From Marinobacter mobilis (GTDB lineage Bacteria; Pseudomonadota; Gammaproteobacteria; Pseudomonadales; Oleiphilaceae), in NCBI RefSeq assembly GCF_900106945.1, contig NZ_FNNE01000009.1:1-64000 (forward strand): a stretch of 64,000 bases of DNA, given 5' to 3'. A model generated the notes under the pieces. The model was given only the letters and a program-made list of their open reading frames with translations. It was not told the origin of the DNA and ran no database searches. Positions within the stretch are counted from its first letter, which is position 1; every line of letters begins with the position of its first letter. The translations under genes and the position numbers were made by a program. This document shows, piece by piece, positions 16,367-27,300 of the stretch.

Positions 16367-17872
16367 ATGAAGCGTAGCCACAACAACAAGAGCAACACCG
16401 CAGCACCTCACATCGTTATTATCGGTACCGGATTTGGCGGACTGGGCATGGCCATCCAACTCAAGAAAGCGGGTATCGACTCCTTCACCATTCTCGAAAA
16501 AGCAGGCAGTGTCGGTGGTACCTGGAGAGATAACACATACCCCGGCGCAGCCTGTGACGTACAGTCACACCTATATTCCTACTCCTTCGAGCCGAAAAGT
16601 GACTGGACACGAAAGTTCGGGCTGCAGCCTGAGATCCGTTCGTATATGGAAGGCTGCGTCGCAAAATACGATCTCCACAGCCATATCCGTTTTAATCAGG
16701 AAGTTGAATCCGCCAGCTTCGACAAGGTCAAGGCTTTATGGACCATAAAGACCCTTGCCGGGGATGTGCTGGAGGCGCACGCACTCATCTCCGCCACCGG
16801 TCAGCTCAATCAGCCGGCCTATCCCCGCATTAATGGCCTCGATACATTCAAAGGAAAGGTGTTCCATTCAGCCCGCTGGGACCACAGCTATGACCTGACC
16901 GACAAGAAGGTCGCCGTGATAGGCACCGGTGCCAGCGCGATTCAGTTTGTACCCCAGATCGTCAATAAGGTCAGCGAACTGAAGCTGTTCCAGCGTTCCG
17001 CAGCCTGGGTCATTCCCAAGCCAGACCGCCCATTCACCGGCTTTGAACAATGGCTGTTTGAGACATTTCCGGTTGCCGACCGCCTCTATCGCTCAATGAT
17101 TTACTGGAAGAACGAGAGCCGTGCGCTGGCCTTTACCCGCTTCGGGTTCCTGCTGAATGCCTTCAAATGGCAGGCTCAGCGGATAGCCAAGAAAAAGATA
17201 AAGGACCCGGTAAAACGTGAACAAATCATCCCGGACTACCCGGTGGGCTGTAAGCGACTGCTGATCTCCAATGACTGGTATGACGCCATCAACCAGGACA
17301 ATCTGGATGTGGTCACGGATCAGCTGGACCATATTGAGGCAGATGCGATCGTTACCCAAGACGGTACCCGCCATGAAGTCGATGCCATCATCTACGGTAC
17401 CGGCTTTAAGGCCACAGACTTTCTCGCCCCCATGAAGGTCACCGGCATCGATGGTCTCGAACTTAACCAGGCCTGGAAGGACGGTGCCGAAGCCTACAAA
17501 GGGATGTGTGTATCAGGCTTTCCTAATCTGTTCATCCTGTATGGCCCCAACACCAACCTTGGTCACAGCTCCATTGTGTTCATGCTCGAGGCACAGATTC
17601 GGTATGCCATGCAATGCATACGGATACTTCATGACCCCGGTCTGCACTACATGAACGTCAAGGCAGACCGCCAGAGCGACTATTCCGCACGCATCCAGGA
17701 TCGGATCAAAAGCAGCGTATGGGAGGCTGGCTGCACATCCTGGTATAAAACGGCGTCGGGAAAGAATACAAACAACTGGCCGGGATTTACCTTCAGCTAC
17801 CGACTTATGACGGGCAAGCTGGATCTGCAGGATTATGAGTTGCAGCCCGCACCCGTCATGCAGGAGGCCTGA
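16367..17872 (+). CDS. flavin-containing Baeyer-Villiger monooxygenase (copy 1)
   Basis: A 501-aa cytoplasmic flavoenzyme that inserts oxygen next to a ketone, giving an ester or lactone, with NADPH and O2. Visible: FAD-binding GTGFGG (20-25), the Baeyer-Villiger fingerprint FxGxxxHxxxW as FKGKVFHSARW (about 162-172), and the NADPH-binding GTGASA (about 186-191). ATG at 16367 has AGAGGA about seven bases upstream; ATG at 16361 in the same frame is an alternative. An esterase gene starts four bases after the stop. It is strongly similar to the enzyme at 43284-44783, with long identical blocks near both nucleotide-binding motifs. Confidence 0.92.
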   Translation: MKRSHNNKSNTAAPHIVIIGTGFGGLGMAIQLKKAGIDSFTILEKAGSVGGTWRDNTYPGAACDVQSHLYSYSFEPKSDWTRKFGLQPEIRSYMEGCVAKYDLHSHIRFNQEVESASFDKVKALWTIKTLAGDVLEAHALISATGQLNQPAYPRINGLDTFKGKVFHSARWDHSYDLTDKKVAVIGTGASAIQFVPQIVNKVSELKLFQRSAAWVIPKPDRPFTGFEQWLFETFPVADRLYRSMIYWKNESRALAFTRFGFLLNAFKWQAQRIAKKKIKDPVKREQIIPDYPVGCKRLLISNDWYDAINQDNLDVVTDQLDHIEADAIVTQDGTRHEVDAIIYGTGFKATDFLAPMKVTGIDGLELNQAWKDGAEAYKGMCVSGFPNLFILYGPNTNLGHSSIVFMLEAQIRYAMQCIRILHDPGLHYMNVKADRQSDYSARIQDRIKSSVWEAGCTSWYKTASGKNTNNWPGFTFSYRLMTGKLDLQDYELQPAPVMQEA

Positions 17873-17875
17873 GCC

Positions 17876-18811
17876 ATGAGGCATGCCTGGTACTGGATTG
17901 TTCGCCTGCTGATAAAGCCGATGCTGTCATCCCGCGTGCCGGTAGGCATGCAGCGAATCTGGGGCCGCCTATGCGGGGCCCTGCTTAGAGGCCCCAGAGG
18001 TTCCCGGTATCGCTCTGGCCGGCTGGGTACGGTGGCAGTACTGAGCATTTACCCCCGCAAGTACCGGTCCGGCCACGGCGTTCTCTTTCTCCATGGCGGC
18101 GCTTACGTGATGGGCGGGTTTGGCAGTCATCGGAAACTCGCAACGGCGGTCGGCGATGCCGCCGGAGCAAAGGTCTGGTTACCGGACTATCGACTGGCGC
18201 CAGAAAGTCCTCACCCTGCCGCACTCAACGACGCCCTGGCGGTGTATACCGGCTTACTGGAACAGGGGCAGAATCCAGACAGGTTGAGCATCGTTGGCGA
18301 TTCAGCCGGGGCGGGACTTGCCCTGACCCTCGCTGTGGCCATTCGCGAGGCAGGTCTACCCTCGCCGGCCTCACTGGTACTGCTCTCGCCCTGGGTCGAC
18401 CTCAGCCTCAGCGGTGAAACAATTGCCAGCCACCGGCGCCGGGACCCCATGATTTCTGCCGATTGGCTGCAATGGGCTGGAAAGCTATACCGAGGCCACG
18501 CTGATAGGGCCGATCCCGCCTGCTCCCCGCTGTTTGCTGATCTCAGAGGCTTGCCTCCGATCTTGATCCAGGTCGGCAGCGAAGAAATTCTGTTGTCGGA
18601 CGCCCAACGTTTACACCAGCGGTGCGAGGAGGCCGGTGTGGCGTGTGATCTGAGGGAGTATGCGGGCCTGTGGCATGTGTTCCAGCTGCACTTTGGCTGG
18701 TTGCCCGAAGCAGATAGCGCCATCACGGAGATCGGCGGTTTCATAAAAAATCACGAAAAAACACCGCAGGCGTCGTCCTGCGGTGAATGCTACTCAGGAA
18801 GACACAGGTAA
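17876..18811 (+). CDS. alpha/beta-hydrolase esterase (HSL family)
   Basis: A 311-aa hydrolase of the hormone-sensitive-lipase/acetyl-hydrolase group. It has the oxyanion-hole motif HGGAYVMGG (73-81) and nucleophile elbow GDSAGAG (Ser143); the acid residue lies in SEEILLSDA and the histidine in GLWHVFQL. It starts four bases after the Baeyer-Villiger gene, so the two are almost certainly co-translated: the monooxygenase makes an ester or lactone and this enzyme opens it to alcohol plus acid. The last codons overlap a terminator hairpin that acts on the opposite strand, and the C-terminal tail beyond HEKTPQ may be non-functional. Confidence 0.9.
   Translation: MRHAWYWIVRLLIKPMLSSRVPVGMQRIWGRLCGALLRGPRGSRYRSGRLGTVAVLSIYPRKYRSGHGVLFLHGGAYVMGGFGSHRKLATAVGDAAGAKVWLPDYRLAPESPHPAALNDALAVYTGLLEQGQNPDRLSIVGDSAGAGLALTLAVAIREAGLPSPASLVLLSPWVDLSLSGETIASHRRRDPMISADWLQWAGKLYRGHADRADPACSPLFADLRGLPPILIQVGSEEILLSDAQRLHQRCEEAGVACDLREYAGLWHVFQLHFGWLPEADSAITEIGGFIKNHEKTPQASSCGECYSGRHR
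18745..18785 (-). terminator. minus-strand intrinsic terminator overlapping the esterase 3' end
   Basis: Perfect 9-bp stem CACCGCAGG-ACGACG-CCTGCGGTG read on the minus strand (18785-18762), followed by TTTTTTCGTGATTTTTT. It is oriented to stop transcripts coming from 18790-19140 on the minus strand, not the esterase transcript, although its stem lies in esterase codons. Confidence 0.75.
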
Positions 18812-19069
18812 ATCGTGAGCAAGGCTTTGCCCAATCGGTAACCCGAGTCGCAGCCATTAGAACAAACCAACCTTAATCCAACCTGAAACGGCGTATGTGC
18901 TTCAGTTTCCTGATTGCCAGCCCTGAAGCAGTCGCGCAGAGTCGAGCCTTTCCCAAGTCTGGGCATTCGGTGCATAGTTCAGCCGGAGTGATGCCGTTAA
19001 GCGACGCAACGCAGTTGAGTGCAGGAACTGGCCAATGAGGCCGCAAGCTGGAGGGTTTTAAATCGAGGG
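18786..19069 (-). other. interval between two minus-strand terminators; no recognised gene
   Basis: About 285 bp bounded on the minus strand by the aldehyde dehydrogenase terminator (19070-19107) and the terminator at 18745-18785. A 61-aa minus-strand frame (18790-18975) ends five bases before the second terminator and a 73-aa frame (18873-19094) overlaps it, but neither resembles a known protein. It may hold a small RNA, a very small gene or degraded coding sequence. Confidence 0.35.
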
Positions 19070-19107
19070 GAAAACAATCACTGCACCAGAGCATCAGTGC
19101 AGTGATT
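19070..19107 (-). terminator. terminator of the aldehyde dehydrogenase gene
   Basis: Perfect 11-bp stem AATCACTGCAC / GTGCAGTGATT with a 10-base loop (19107-19076 on the minus strand) followed by GTTTTCC. It lies 34 bp beyond the stop codon at 19141. The T-run is short. Confidence 0.65.
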
Positions 19108-19140
19108 GCGAGGCCTGGACAAGGCCAGGGATGGTGAGTC

Positions 19141-20724
19141 TCAGAAATACATCTTCTTGATCATCACCGGCACCACCTTGCCCGCTGATTTGAGGAAATC
19201 CACCGGCGATTTCGGTGCCACCATATGCATGGCGTTGCGGATGGCGTCATAGCTCTGCTTGTCCTGCGGATACCACCACAGGTTGCGCTTGGCCCGCAGC
19301 CAGTCCCAGTTCACCACCTTGGTCTTGCTCATTTCAAGAAGGCCTTCAGGGCCGTGGGTACGGCCAATTCCGGATTCGCCGGGGCCTCCCCAGGGCAGAT
19401 CGGACATACCGTGGGTGTACAGGTGGTCGTTAATGGCAACCACGCCGCCCTTGACCCGGTTTGCCAGCTTCTTGCCCCGCGCTGTATTCCGGGTCCAGAC
19501 GGACGCGGTCAGTGCCATGGTGCAATCATTGGCCAGTGCTACAGCCTCATCCTCAGTCTTGAACGCCATTACCGGAATGATCGGCCCGAACGTCTCTTCG
19601 CGCATCAGGGTCATGTCGTGGTGTACATCGGTGACCAGTGTTGCCGGGTGGAAATGGCCATCCTGACTGCCGATACCCTGAGACTGAGCAACAATCTTCG
19701 CGCCGTCCGCAATGGCTTCGGCCAGCTGACGAGCTACCGTGTCCCGTTGCTTCGGTGTGGTCATGGAACCAAGGTCAACACCGCAATGGTCGTTGGGAAC
19801 ACCGTGGCGCAGATCATTGGTCTTCGCTGCCAACAGATCCACAAATTGCTGATAAATCGATTCGTGGACGTAAATCCGCTCCACCCCACCGCAAGACTGC
19901 CCGGCATTCTGGTAGCCAGCCCAGGCCGCTCCGTTAGCGGCACGTTCGAGGTCGGCATCCTCAAGCACAATCATGGGGTCTTTGCCACCCAACTCCAGCG
20001 ATACCGGGGTCAGCGTTTCCGCCGCCTGAGCCATCAGTTGCTTGCCGGCTGGTACCGAGCCGGTAAAGAACAGCTTATTGATGCCATTCTCGAACATGGC
20101 GCTGGAGACCTGGCCACCGGAACCGACGATGTGACTGAACAGCCCTTCGGGGAGCTCGCCCGCAGCAACGATGTCTTCAATGGCCTTGCCCACCAGGGGT
20201 GTTGCGGCGGCCACCTTCAGAATCACGGCATTGCCAGCCATCAGGCCCATCACGATTTCTCCAAAGGGAATGGAGAGTGGATAGTTCCACGGGCTGATGA
20301 TGCCAACAACGCCCAGCGGTTCGTATCGGATTTCCGAACGTTTGCCAACCCACAGCAGGCTGGAAGGCTCACGAATTTCTGGCTTGAGGACCTTGCTGGC
20401 GTTGTCGCCATACCAGCTACAGGCCAGCAGACATGGCAGGACTTCGGTCGCTAGCGCGTCGAGGCGGGTTTTACCATTTCCGTCGCTGACAATGCGGGCC
20501 AGTTCATCTGCGTTGTCACGAATATAATCACGCATTTTCAGCAGGTGACGGCGCCGTTGTCCGAAGCTTTTTTCAGCCCAGATGGCCTGCGCCTGACGGG
20601 CTCGGTCAAAAATGGCAGGAATCTCTGCCGCCGGGGTGTTGGCCACGGCATCGATCCGGGCACCAGTGGCCGGGTTGTAGGCGTGAGTCTCGGCACCTGA
20701 GGGAAACTTGGCAACGGTATTCAT
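19141..20724 (-). CDS. NAD(P)-dependent aldehyde dehydrogenase
   Basis: A 527-aa dehydrogenase that oxidises an aldehyde to the acid. Catalytic cysteine lies in NAGQSCGGVERIYV (about 277), the general-base glutamate in LELGGKDP (about 243), and the cofactor-binding FTGSVPAGKQL precedes it. The C-terminus is extended by about 30 residues (DFLKSAGKVVPVMIKKMYF) compared with compact family members and may contact a membrane. The ATG at 20724 is chosen; a TTG two codons earlier is possible. It closes the oxidation island and could process the aldehyde from the hydroxylase or esterase products. A terminator follows. Confidence 0.92.
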   Translation of the reverse strand: MNTVAKFPSGAETHAYNPATGARIDAVANTPAAEIPAIFDRARQAQAIWAEKSFGQRRRHLLKMRDYIRDNADELARIVSDGNGKTRLDALATEVLPCLLACSWYGDNASKVLKPEIREPSSLLWVGKRSEIRYEPLGVVGIISPWNYPLSIPFGEIVMGLMAGNAVILKVAAATPLVGKAIEDIVAAGELPEGLFSHIVGSGGQVSSAMFENGINKLFFTGSVPAGKQLMAQAAETLTPVSLELGGKDPMIVLEDADLERAANGAAWAGYQNAGQSCGGVERIYVHESIYQQFVDLLAAKTNDLRHGVPNDHCGVDLGSMTTPKQRDTVARQLAEAIADGAKIVAQSQGIGSQDGHFHPATLVTDVHHDMTLMREETFGPIIPVMAFKTEDEAVALANDCTMALTASVWTRNTARGKKLANRVKGGVVAINDHLYTHGMSDLPWGGPGESGIGRTHGPEGLLEMSKTKVVNWDWLRAKRNLWWYPQDKQSYDAIRNAMHMVAPKSPVDFLKSAGKVVPVMIKKMYF

Positions 20725-21378
20725 GGTCAAAATCCTGGCTTCACAATTGTTGTAGGGATCTCAGTCAATTCACCCACAATACGGATCCTGCCTTTGGTCG
20801 GCATTGGCACCAAAACCCCCTGGCCCCGGCCAGAAAATCCAGTCACCCGGTGTGAGCACAACCACCGGTAAAAAAACACACCATGTCGTCATCTTTTAAA
20901 GATATAAATTCGGTCCAATCTGAATATATAAAATACATGTCGCAATGGTATTTAGATAATTAACGAGTGTCTTATCAGAACCCGGCCTGAGTTATAAAAA
21001 TTAAATATAAACCGACCTTGAACTTTTCACGGGCACCACCTATACCTCTTGCTAATCAGGGAGAGCGTGCTGAGTTATTCGCCGCTGGCTGATGTCCCCT
21101 CAATGTTTCCATATTTACGCGCAATATCGGCAGTTCTGGTGCCTGTGCAGCTTTGCCCAGGGTCAGGCGTTGCCATTGGTAATCCCTATAGAGAGACGGA
21201 AATCAATCGTGGTTTGACCGGGCACTTCAGTCGCTGGCAAACCGAATTCAGAACCCGGTTCATGGAGACAGGAATTCCCATAATCAGGTTTAAATAACTC
21301 CGTTTCGACATACCACGTTTTCAGTGGCTATAGCGCCAATGGTGTCCATGGATAACACCAACTTCGGAAGCGAGAGTT
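20725..21378. other. 654-bp AT-rich intergenic region upstream of the giant-gene cluster
   Basis: The stretch 20880-21050 is clearly richer in A and T than the rest of the window and must hold the promoters of the aldehyde dehydrogenase (minus) and the giant genes (plus). An 82-codon frame from a TTG at 21049 to 21297 exists on the plus strand but shows no recognisable protein features. I see no RNA gene or mobile-element end. Confidence 0.6.
21018..21046 (+). promoter_or_regulatory. candidate sigma70 promoter for the giant-gene cluster
   Basis: TTGAAC (21018-21023), exactly 17 bp, then TATACC (21041-21046). Both hexamers match the consensus at four positions. It would give a leader of about 325 nt before the ATG at 21379, long enough for leader regulation. 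Confidence 0.4.
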
Positions 21379-24300
21379 ATGATCTTCGATCTGGCGCTGG
21401 CAGACCTCATCCGCCCTTACCTCCTGCGGGGAGAAACGACCACCTGGCATGCGGCGCTTTCTGTCATCTATGTGGAATCCTACGAAACAACCCTTGGATC
21501 TGAAGGGTTGGTAATCCGGGGAATTGCCCGTTTTTCCGGCGACATAGATCCCCCATCGTTTGATCCCACCACCGGTACCTTGCGAGCCGGGGCCGCCAAC
21601 ACCGAAGGCCACCCCCGCACCCAACCCGACCGACGCGAACCCTGGCTGGATATTACCGACACCAAAGTAGAGTTCGCGCTGACAGTGCCCCGGATAGCCG
21701 GTGACATAATTGCGGCCGGCGAGGCCTCCATTCCCGGCAGTGATACAGACTTCCAACCGGTGCGCGATGTACTCAGCGCCTGGGACCCTGACCCCTCAGA
21801 TGCCCCGCCATCCGACTACCCGGGAACGGGCTTTGTACTGGACCTGGTGCTTTCAGGGATTGAACTCCGGCCGCCATTCCTGAGCCCGGCCAAAATGGAA
21901 GCCAACGGGCTGCTGGTGCCGGACACTACCCGGCCGGATGTGGTCTTTCACCTGCCCAAGATCAAACTCCGCGTCAGTCAGGGAAGTGATTCCACAGCGG
22001 TTCTCGACGTATCCCTGTTGTCCCTGGGTGTTTCGGGCCTTGATGATCCTGGTGATATGGCGGCCGCCGAATTGATCACCATGGAACCCGCCTACGCCTT
22101 TATCGGCTCCGGACGCGTGGTCGGCTTTGCCTTCCGCTCTGCTTTCCTTGATCTCTCCGACGGTTACACCCCGCCGGAAGTGCTCGACCAGTTCGGCTTT
22201 GACGATGCCTGGACCGGCTTGTACCTGCCGGAAATACGCTTGTTCTTCGCCCCCAACGGCGCAGAGGACTTTGCCGTCAATGCCGGGGTTGAGAATTTGC
22301 TCATTGGTCTGGGGGATTCCAGCGGCATCACCGGTGACTTTGATCTCGCGATTATCAATCAGGGTTCAGGTGAACTCACCCTGAGTGCCCGGTTCTTTGA
22401 CCAGCAAGGGCGGGCGATTGGTATCACCCGCCTTAACGACACCACGGCCGAGGTGCGCTTACCTGCAACAACCCGCTTGCTGGTCGACGTGGTCGGAGGG
22501 CGCGCACCCTACTCGATCAACGCCGAGTTCGACGGCGCAGGCCACGCCGGCATTGTGCATGACATCAGCCTCGGCGCATCGGGCAAGACCATTACCATCA
22601 CCGCCACAGACACCAGTAGCCCGCAAAAATCCCGGACCCTGACCGTGACTGCCAATCTTCGGGAAGCCAATCTGGTTCAACCGGCGCCAGGCGCCCAGCC
22701 TGATCTTTCAGCGAACCTGACCACGACCTCGATTACTCTTGAGGGGCAGCCGCAAACCGCCCCCCCATTGCGTCTGATCAGTGACTCCGGTGACAGTGTG
22801 GTGATTGCGGTAGAGGGAGTCGTTCCCGATCCTGCGACGGAATGGCAAGCCGACGGTGGCCCGACCTCCAGTTCGGCCACGTTCCAGGTCAATCTGACCG
22901 GCGGTCAATCCAAAACCATACGCGCGGTGCTGCCTGGCGAAACATTTACCAGAATTGACGGCTATTTCCGTTTCGACAAACCGGGGCAGTCCGACCCTGC
23001 CAATTACGTATTGAATCCAGACAATACCAGTGCTGATCAGGCGGTTGACCCCAGCAGCAATGCCTCCTGGAAGCCGCCAGCCCGCCAGTTTATCCCCGCA
23101 TGGCAGGAAGTGCTGTCACGCATAACGCCGAAATCCATCACCATCGAAGGTACCGCCAGTTACGAAGGTGACGACCAAAAGGCGACCTACAATTATCTGT
23201 TGTCGCAACGCCGGGCCGACGGCTTGCGCACGTTGATCGAATCAGAACCTGCGCTGGCAGGGTTCACCGTAAACCTGCTGCCCACACCCATCGGCCCCGG
23301 CGCAACGCCTCCGGTCAGCTGGACCGGCAACGCCGGTTCCGGATGGAAAAGCCATGGCGAGCCAAGGGAGGTCTGGTGGAAAGCCGAGATCCGTGACTTC
23401 ACAGTCAATATGCCGGGTCCGGTCATCGAGGGCGAAGTAGAGCGTCCAGCCGCACCGACCCCACCCCCGCCCCAACCGCCTACCCGTGACGACCCGCCAG
23501 ACAATCCGCCACCCCCGTCCTGGTTCCGGTCAGCGCGACTGAAGGTGCGGGTGGTTCAGGATCAGTTTGTTGCCCTGGAACTGTCTGGGTCAGTGGATTT
23601 TGAAACCGCGCTGGAAGAGCAGCTCGACACCACGGGTGGGGTGTCCGTTCCCTCCATTGAGGGTTTGGGCAATAACCCTGCCGACGGCATAGTCGACTAC
23701 CTGTTTCTTTACCAGACCGACCCGGCCAGCCAGAGCGACGAAATCAAGCTCTACATCGGCGCCGACCCCAACGACAAAGATGGCCTGGTGAAAACCGGCC
23801 AGCTCCAGGGGCAGGCTTTGCAGGCGCCGAATACCGGCCGCAATATTCTTGGAATGACCACGGTTTTCACCCCTCTGCTCGCCGAGATTGCACCAGCTAA
23901 CCCTGCAGACGGTGGCATTGCGCCCATTGTACTCAGCGCCGCTGTGGTGGCCCTGCCTTCCGCGCTGGCGGAAATACGCGTGGACGGCGAGCCATTGCTG
24001 AACGTCGAGCGGGTTGTGCTATTTGGAGGCGAGGCAGCATTCCGTCGCCAGGGTGACCGCTGGGAAACCTCCATTCTGTTTGATGTGGAAACGGCCATTT
24101 CCGCCAAGATCAAGCTCGGTGGGTTCCTGCTGCTGGAGATTCCCCGGGAATCACCTCTCGCCGTCCGTTACAAAGCCATCGGTCTGAAGTTCGGCTACCC
24201 GCCCGGCTCTACCGCCGCCTGGGAATTGCGCCCGGTCTTCGACCAGTCAAAAGGTTATACCATTGATGTTTCAGGCCCGGGCCAGATCCGCCTGCCGGAC

Positions 24301-27300
24301 CCGCTGGGGCAGATCCTTCAGGTGCTGGGTGCCCGCATTGCCCGCACCAATCCGCTCAATTTCGAGATTGACCTCGGCTTCGCGATCGACCTTGGCGTGA
24401 TCTCGGTCGATCGCGCCCGTATTCGATTGCCACTGGAGCCGTTGGGGCCTCCGGAGCTCACCGCCTTTGGTGCCGGCCTGAAAGTTCCCGGGGTTATCGA
24501 AGGCAAAGGCTACATGGAGATGAACAACTCCGGTGGCGCGATGGAGATCAAGGGTGGTATCGACGTTTCATTGATTCCGGTAAAGCTCAGGGTCGCCGCA
24601 CAGATTGCGGTGGCTCAGATACCCGCGTCCCAAGGGGGCCCGGCGACCGGTGTTGCGATTGCCCTTGAAGTGGAGTTGCCGGTCGCCATACCGCTGGCCC
24701 AATCCGGCTTCGGTATCTATGGCTTCCTTGGCTTGTTCGCCATGCACTACGCCCGGGATGAAGACGGCATCACGTCACTGACACCTGCGCTGGCCTGGCT
24801 CAAAGACCGGGCCCAGGGCAACCCGACCAACCTTCAGGCCTGGAAACCGGAACTCAATAAGTGGGCGTTCGGTGTCGGGATCACGCTTGGCACCATGGGG
24901 TCGCCGATCATCTTCAACGTCAAGGGCATGTTCCTGCTCGAACTTCCCGGGCCCCGCGTGCTGCTGGTGGTTAAAGCCAATCTGCTGGCCGTCCTGCCGG
25001 CGCTAAAGGACAAGAACGCCGAAGGCACCTTCCTGTGCGTGATTGATCTCGACTTCGGTCGCGGGACCCTCACCATCGGGCTGTCCATCGATTTCTCGAT
25101 CGATCCGATCGTCGAGATCAGGATTCCCATCGAGGCCTACTTCAATCTCGAAGATGGCGGCGACTGGCACGTATATCTGGGTACATTTCCGGGCAATGAT
25201 GGCCTCGGCCGCCCAATGCCCGGCCCCATCCGTATCAAGATACTGGAAGTGTTTGACGGCGCAGGTTACGTGATGATTTCCGGGCACGGCATTCCGTCCT
25301 ATCAGCCGCCTGGCACCAACCTGCCCGCTCTTCCGGCGGTGCAGGGCACGGCGCTTGCGATGGGACTTGAGGTATCGCTGGTATGGGGCAATACCTCCAT
25401 CAACCTCTACCTGAGGGTGACCGCAGGCTTTAACGCGATTCTGGGATTTGATCCGTTTTACGTTGGCGGGCTGCTCTATCTGCGTGGTGAATTGAAGCTG
25501 TTTATCATTTCCCTGTCCGCTTCGGCCGGCCTTGCTGTTCAGATCGGCCAGAAAGTGGTTGATGGCGTCCGGTCCGAGATTTCCCGCATCGACGGCGAAG
25601 TGTGTGGCGAACTGGACTTGTTCTTCTTCACCCTCAAAGGCTGCGTGGACTTCCATATTGGCGAGGAGAACAAAATCCTGCCCCCGGCCCCCAAGCTGGT
25701 CACCGCGACCTCTCTCGTCAGCCGCTCCCCTGCGCTGGTCCAGGGCACCGGGGTCGACCGGGGCATCGACAGCAAGATCGGCGATGGCATCGCTTCGGCC
25801 ACCCAGCCGTCAGACATCAGCACCTTGCCTGAGGTACCTATTGATGCCATTCCGGTGCTCACAATGTCCGCCACACCGCGGGATGACAGCCTGTCAGTCA
25901 TGGGCTCCAGCCCCGAAGGCAGTCCCGGCGCACCGGCCGACGGTTTTGTTAAGCGGGGCGATTTCGCCTATCGCTACGACCTCGCCGAAGTGAGGCTGGA
26001 AACCGCGGATGGCTCCCCGGCACTGATGGACGGCAACAAACCCTCTGTCTGGTGGACCCATAACGCGCCCACAGATACGAACCTGACCGCGCAACTGGCG
26101 CTTCTCAACTGGACACCAAACCCGACCCCCAAGGCGCTGGAACGCACTGAACATCTGGTTGACACGGTGATTGATCGCTGGGGCACCATTTGTCATGACG
26201 CCGCACCTGCCGCCGCGGTGCTCTGGACCTTCTGCGATGAGCCCCTGGGACCGTCTGAATCCGGCTGGACCCTCAAAGGCATTGCCTGGCCGGATCCTGC
26301 GGACACCGACCGGTCAACAGAACCTGAACTTTCCCTTAAAGTCCACGAAACCTGGCGAACTGGCGTGCGTGACCTTGACCGCCGTCGAGGTCTGGTGCCC
26401 GCCATCATCCAGGGCGGCAAGGTCCGCTGCTTCCCTGCCCGGGATAACGGCGCCGGTAACGACGACCGGACCCACGAAACCGTTCAACCCGGGATAGCCC
26501 TGCCCCATGATATTGCAGATCTGCTGCGGGAGCGGCCGCTGATCACAGAGATTGATCCTCGGGCCAGGGTTCCCCTGGGGAATTCCACGCCGGCTGAACG
26601 AGCCTCTCTGGGGACAGTCGCAGACCGGATACGCACCCGCGCAGGCCGCTTGACCCGCTTTAGCGATCGGCTCTCCGCAGACCGGGCCCGCCTGACCGCG
26701 GCCACCGAAGGTAGCTTTGGGCGCCGCTTTGCCGACCGCCTGGATGCCAACCCGCTGGTGATCAGCGAGGCGCTGCGCCGGGTTGCTGCTGGCGATATTG
26801 TTCACCGTAGTGAGCTGCTTTCCGGTCTCACAGCACTGAGCCCAGAGGCGACCAACAACGCAGCCACCGGTTCGGTCACCGCCGGCGCCAGCACCCCGCC
26901 CAAACCCGGCGAGGCCAGTTGTGATGGCCGAGTGCTTGCGTCCCCCCTGTGGGATATCGGGGAGCCGGTGGTTTTCGGTAACCGGGCCGAGGCAGATACT
27001 TTTGCAGAACAGCTTGATGCTCTGAACCATAAGCACGGCCCTCTCTCTGACGTTATCCAGATCGACAGCGGGCCGATCAAGGCCGGAGCCATCCTCCTGT
27101 GGGCCAGCGAACGCCTGTTGAACAAGGAAACCGGTGCTGGCCGTAACCTGGTTATTCATTATCTCGATGACGAAGACCAGGTGATCGGCGAACGTCCGGT
27201 GCGAGTCACCGATCTGGTAAGTCTGACCGGCCTGCCGCCGCGCTGGACAGATATGAATGGCCCCTGGGTTGAGTGTATCTACCATACCGTTCTCTATGGC

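Noticed and set aside
19225..20454. 409-codon plus-strand ORF
   Set aside because: Exact antisense of the aldehyde dehydrogenase, which has all catalytic motifs; the antisense translation has no protein-like features.
21049..21297. 82-codon leader ORF before the giant genes
   Set aside because: TTG start without ribosome site, no recognisable protein pattern; mentioned only as part of the intergenic region.
26314..27285. 323-codon minus-strand ORF
   Set aside because: Antisense shadow within giant gene 1; long only because GC-rich codons leave few stops.
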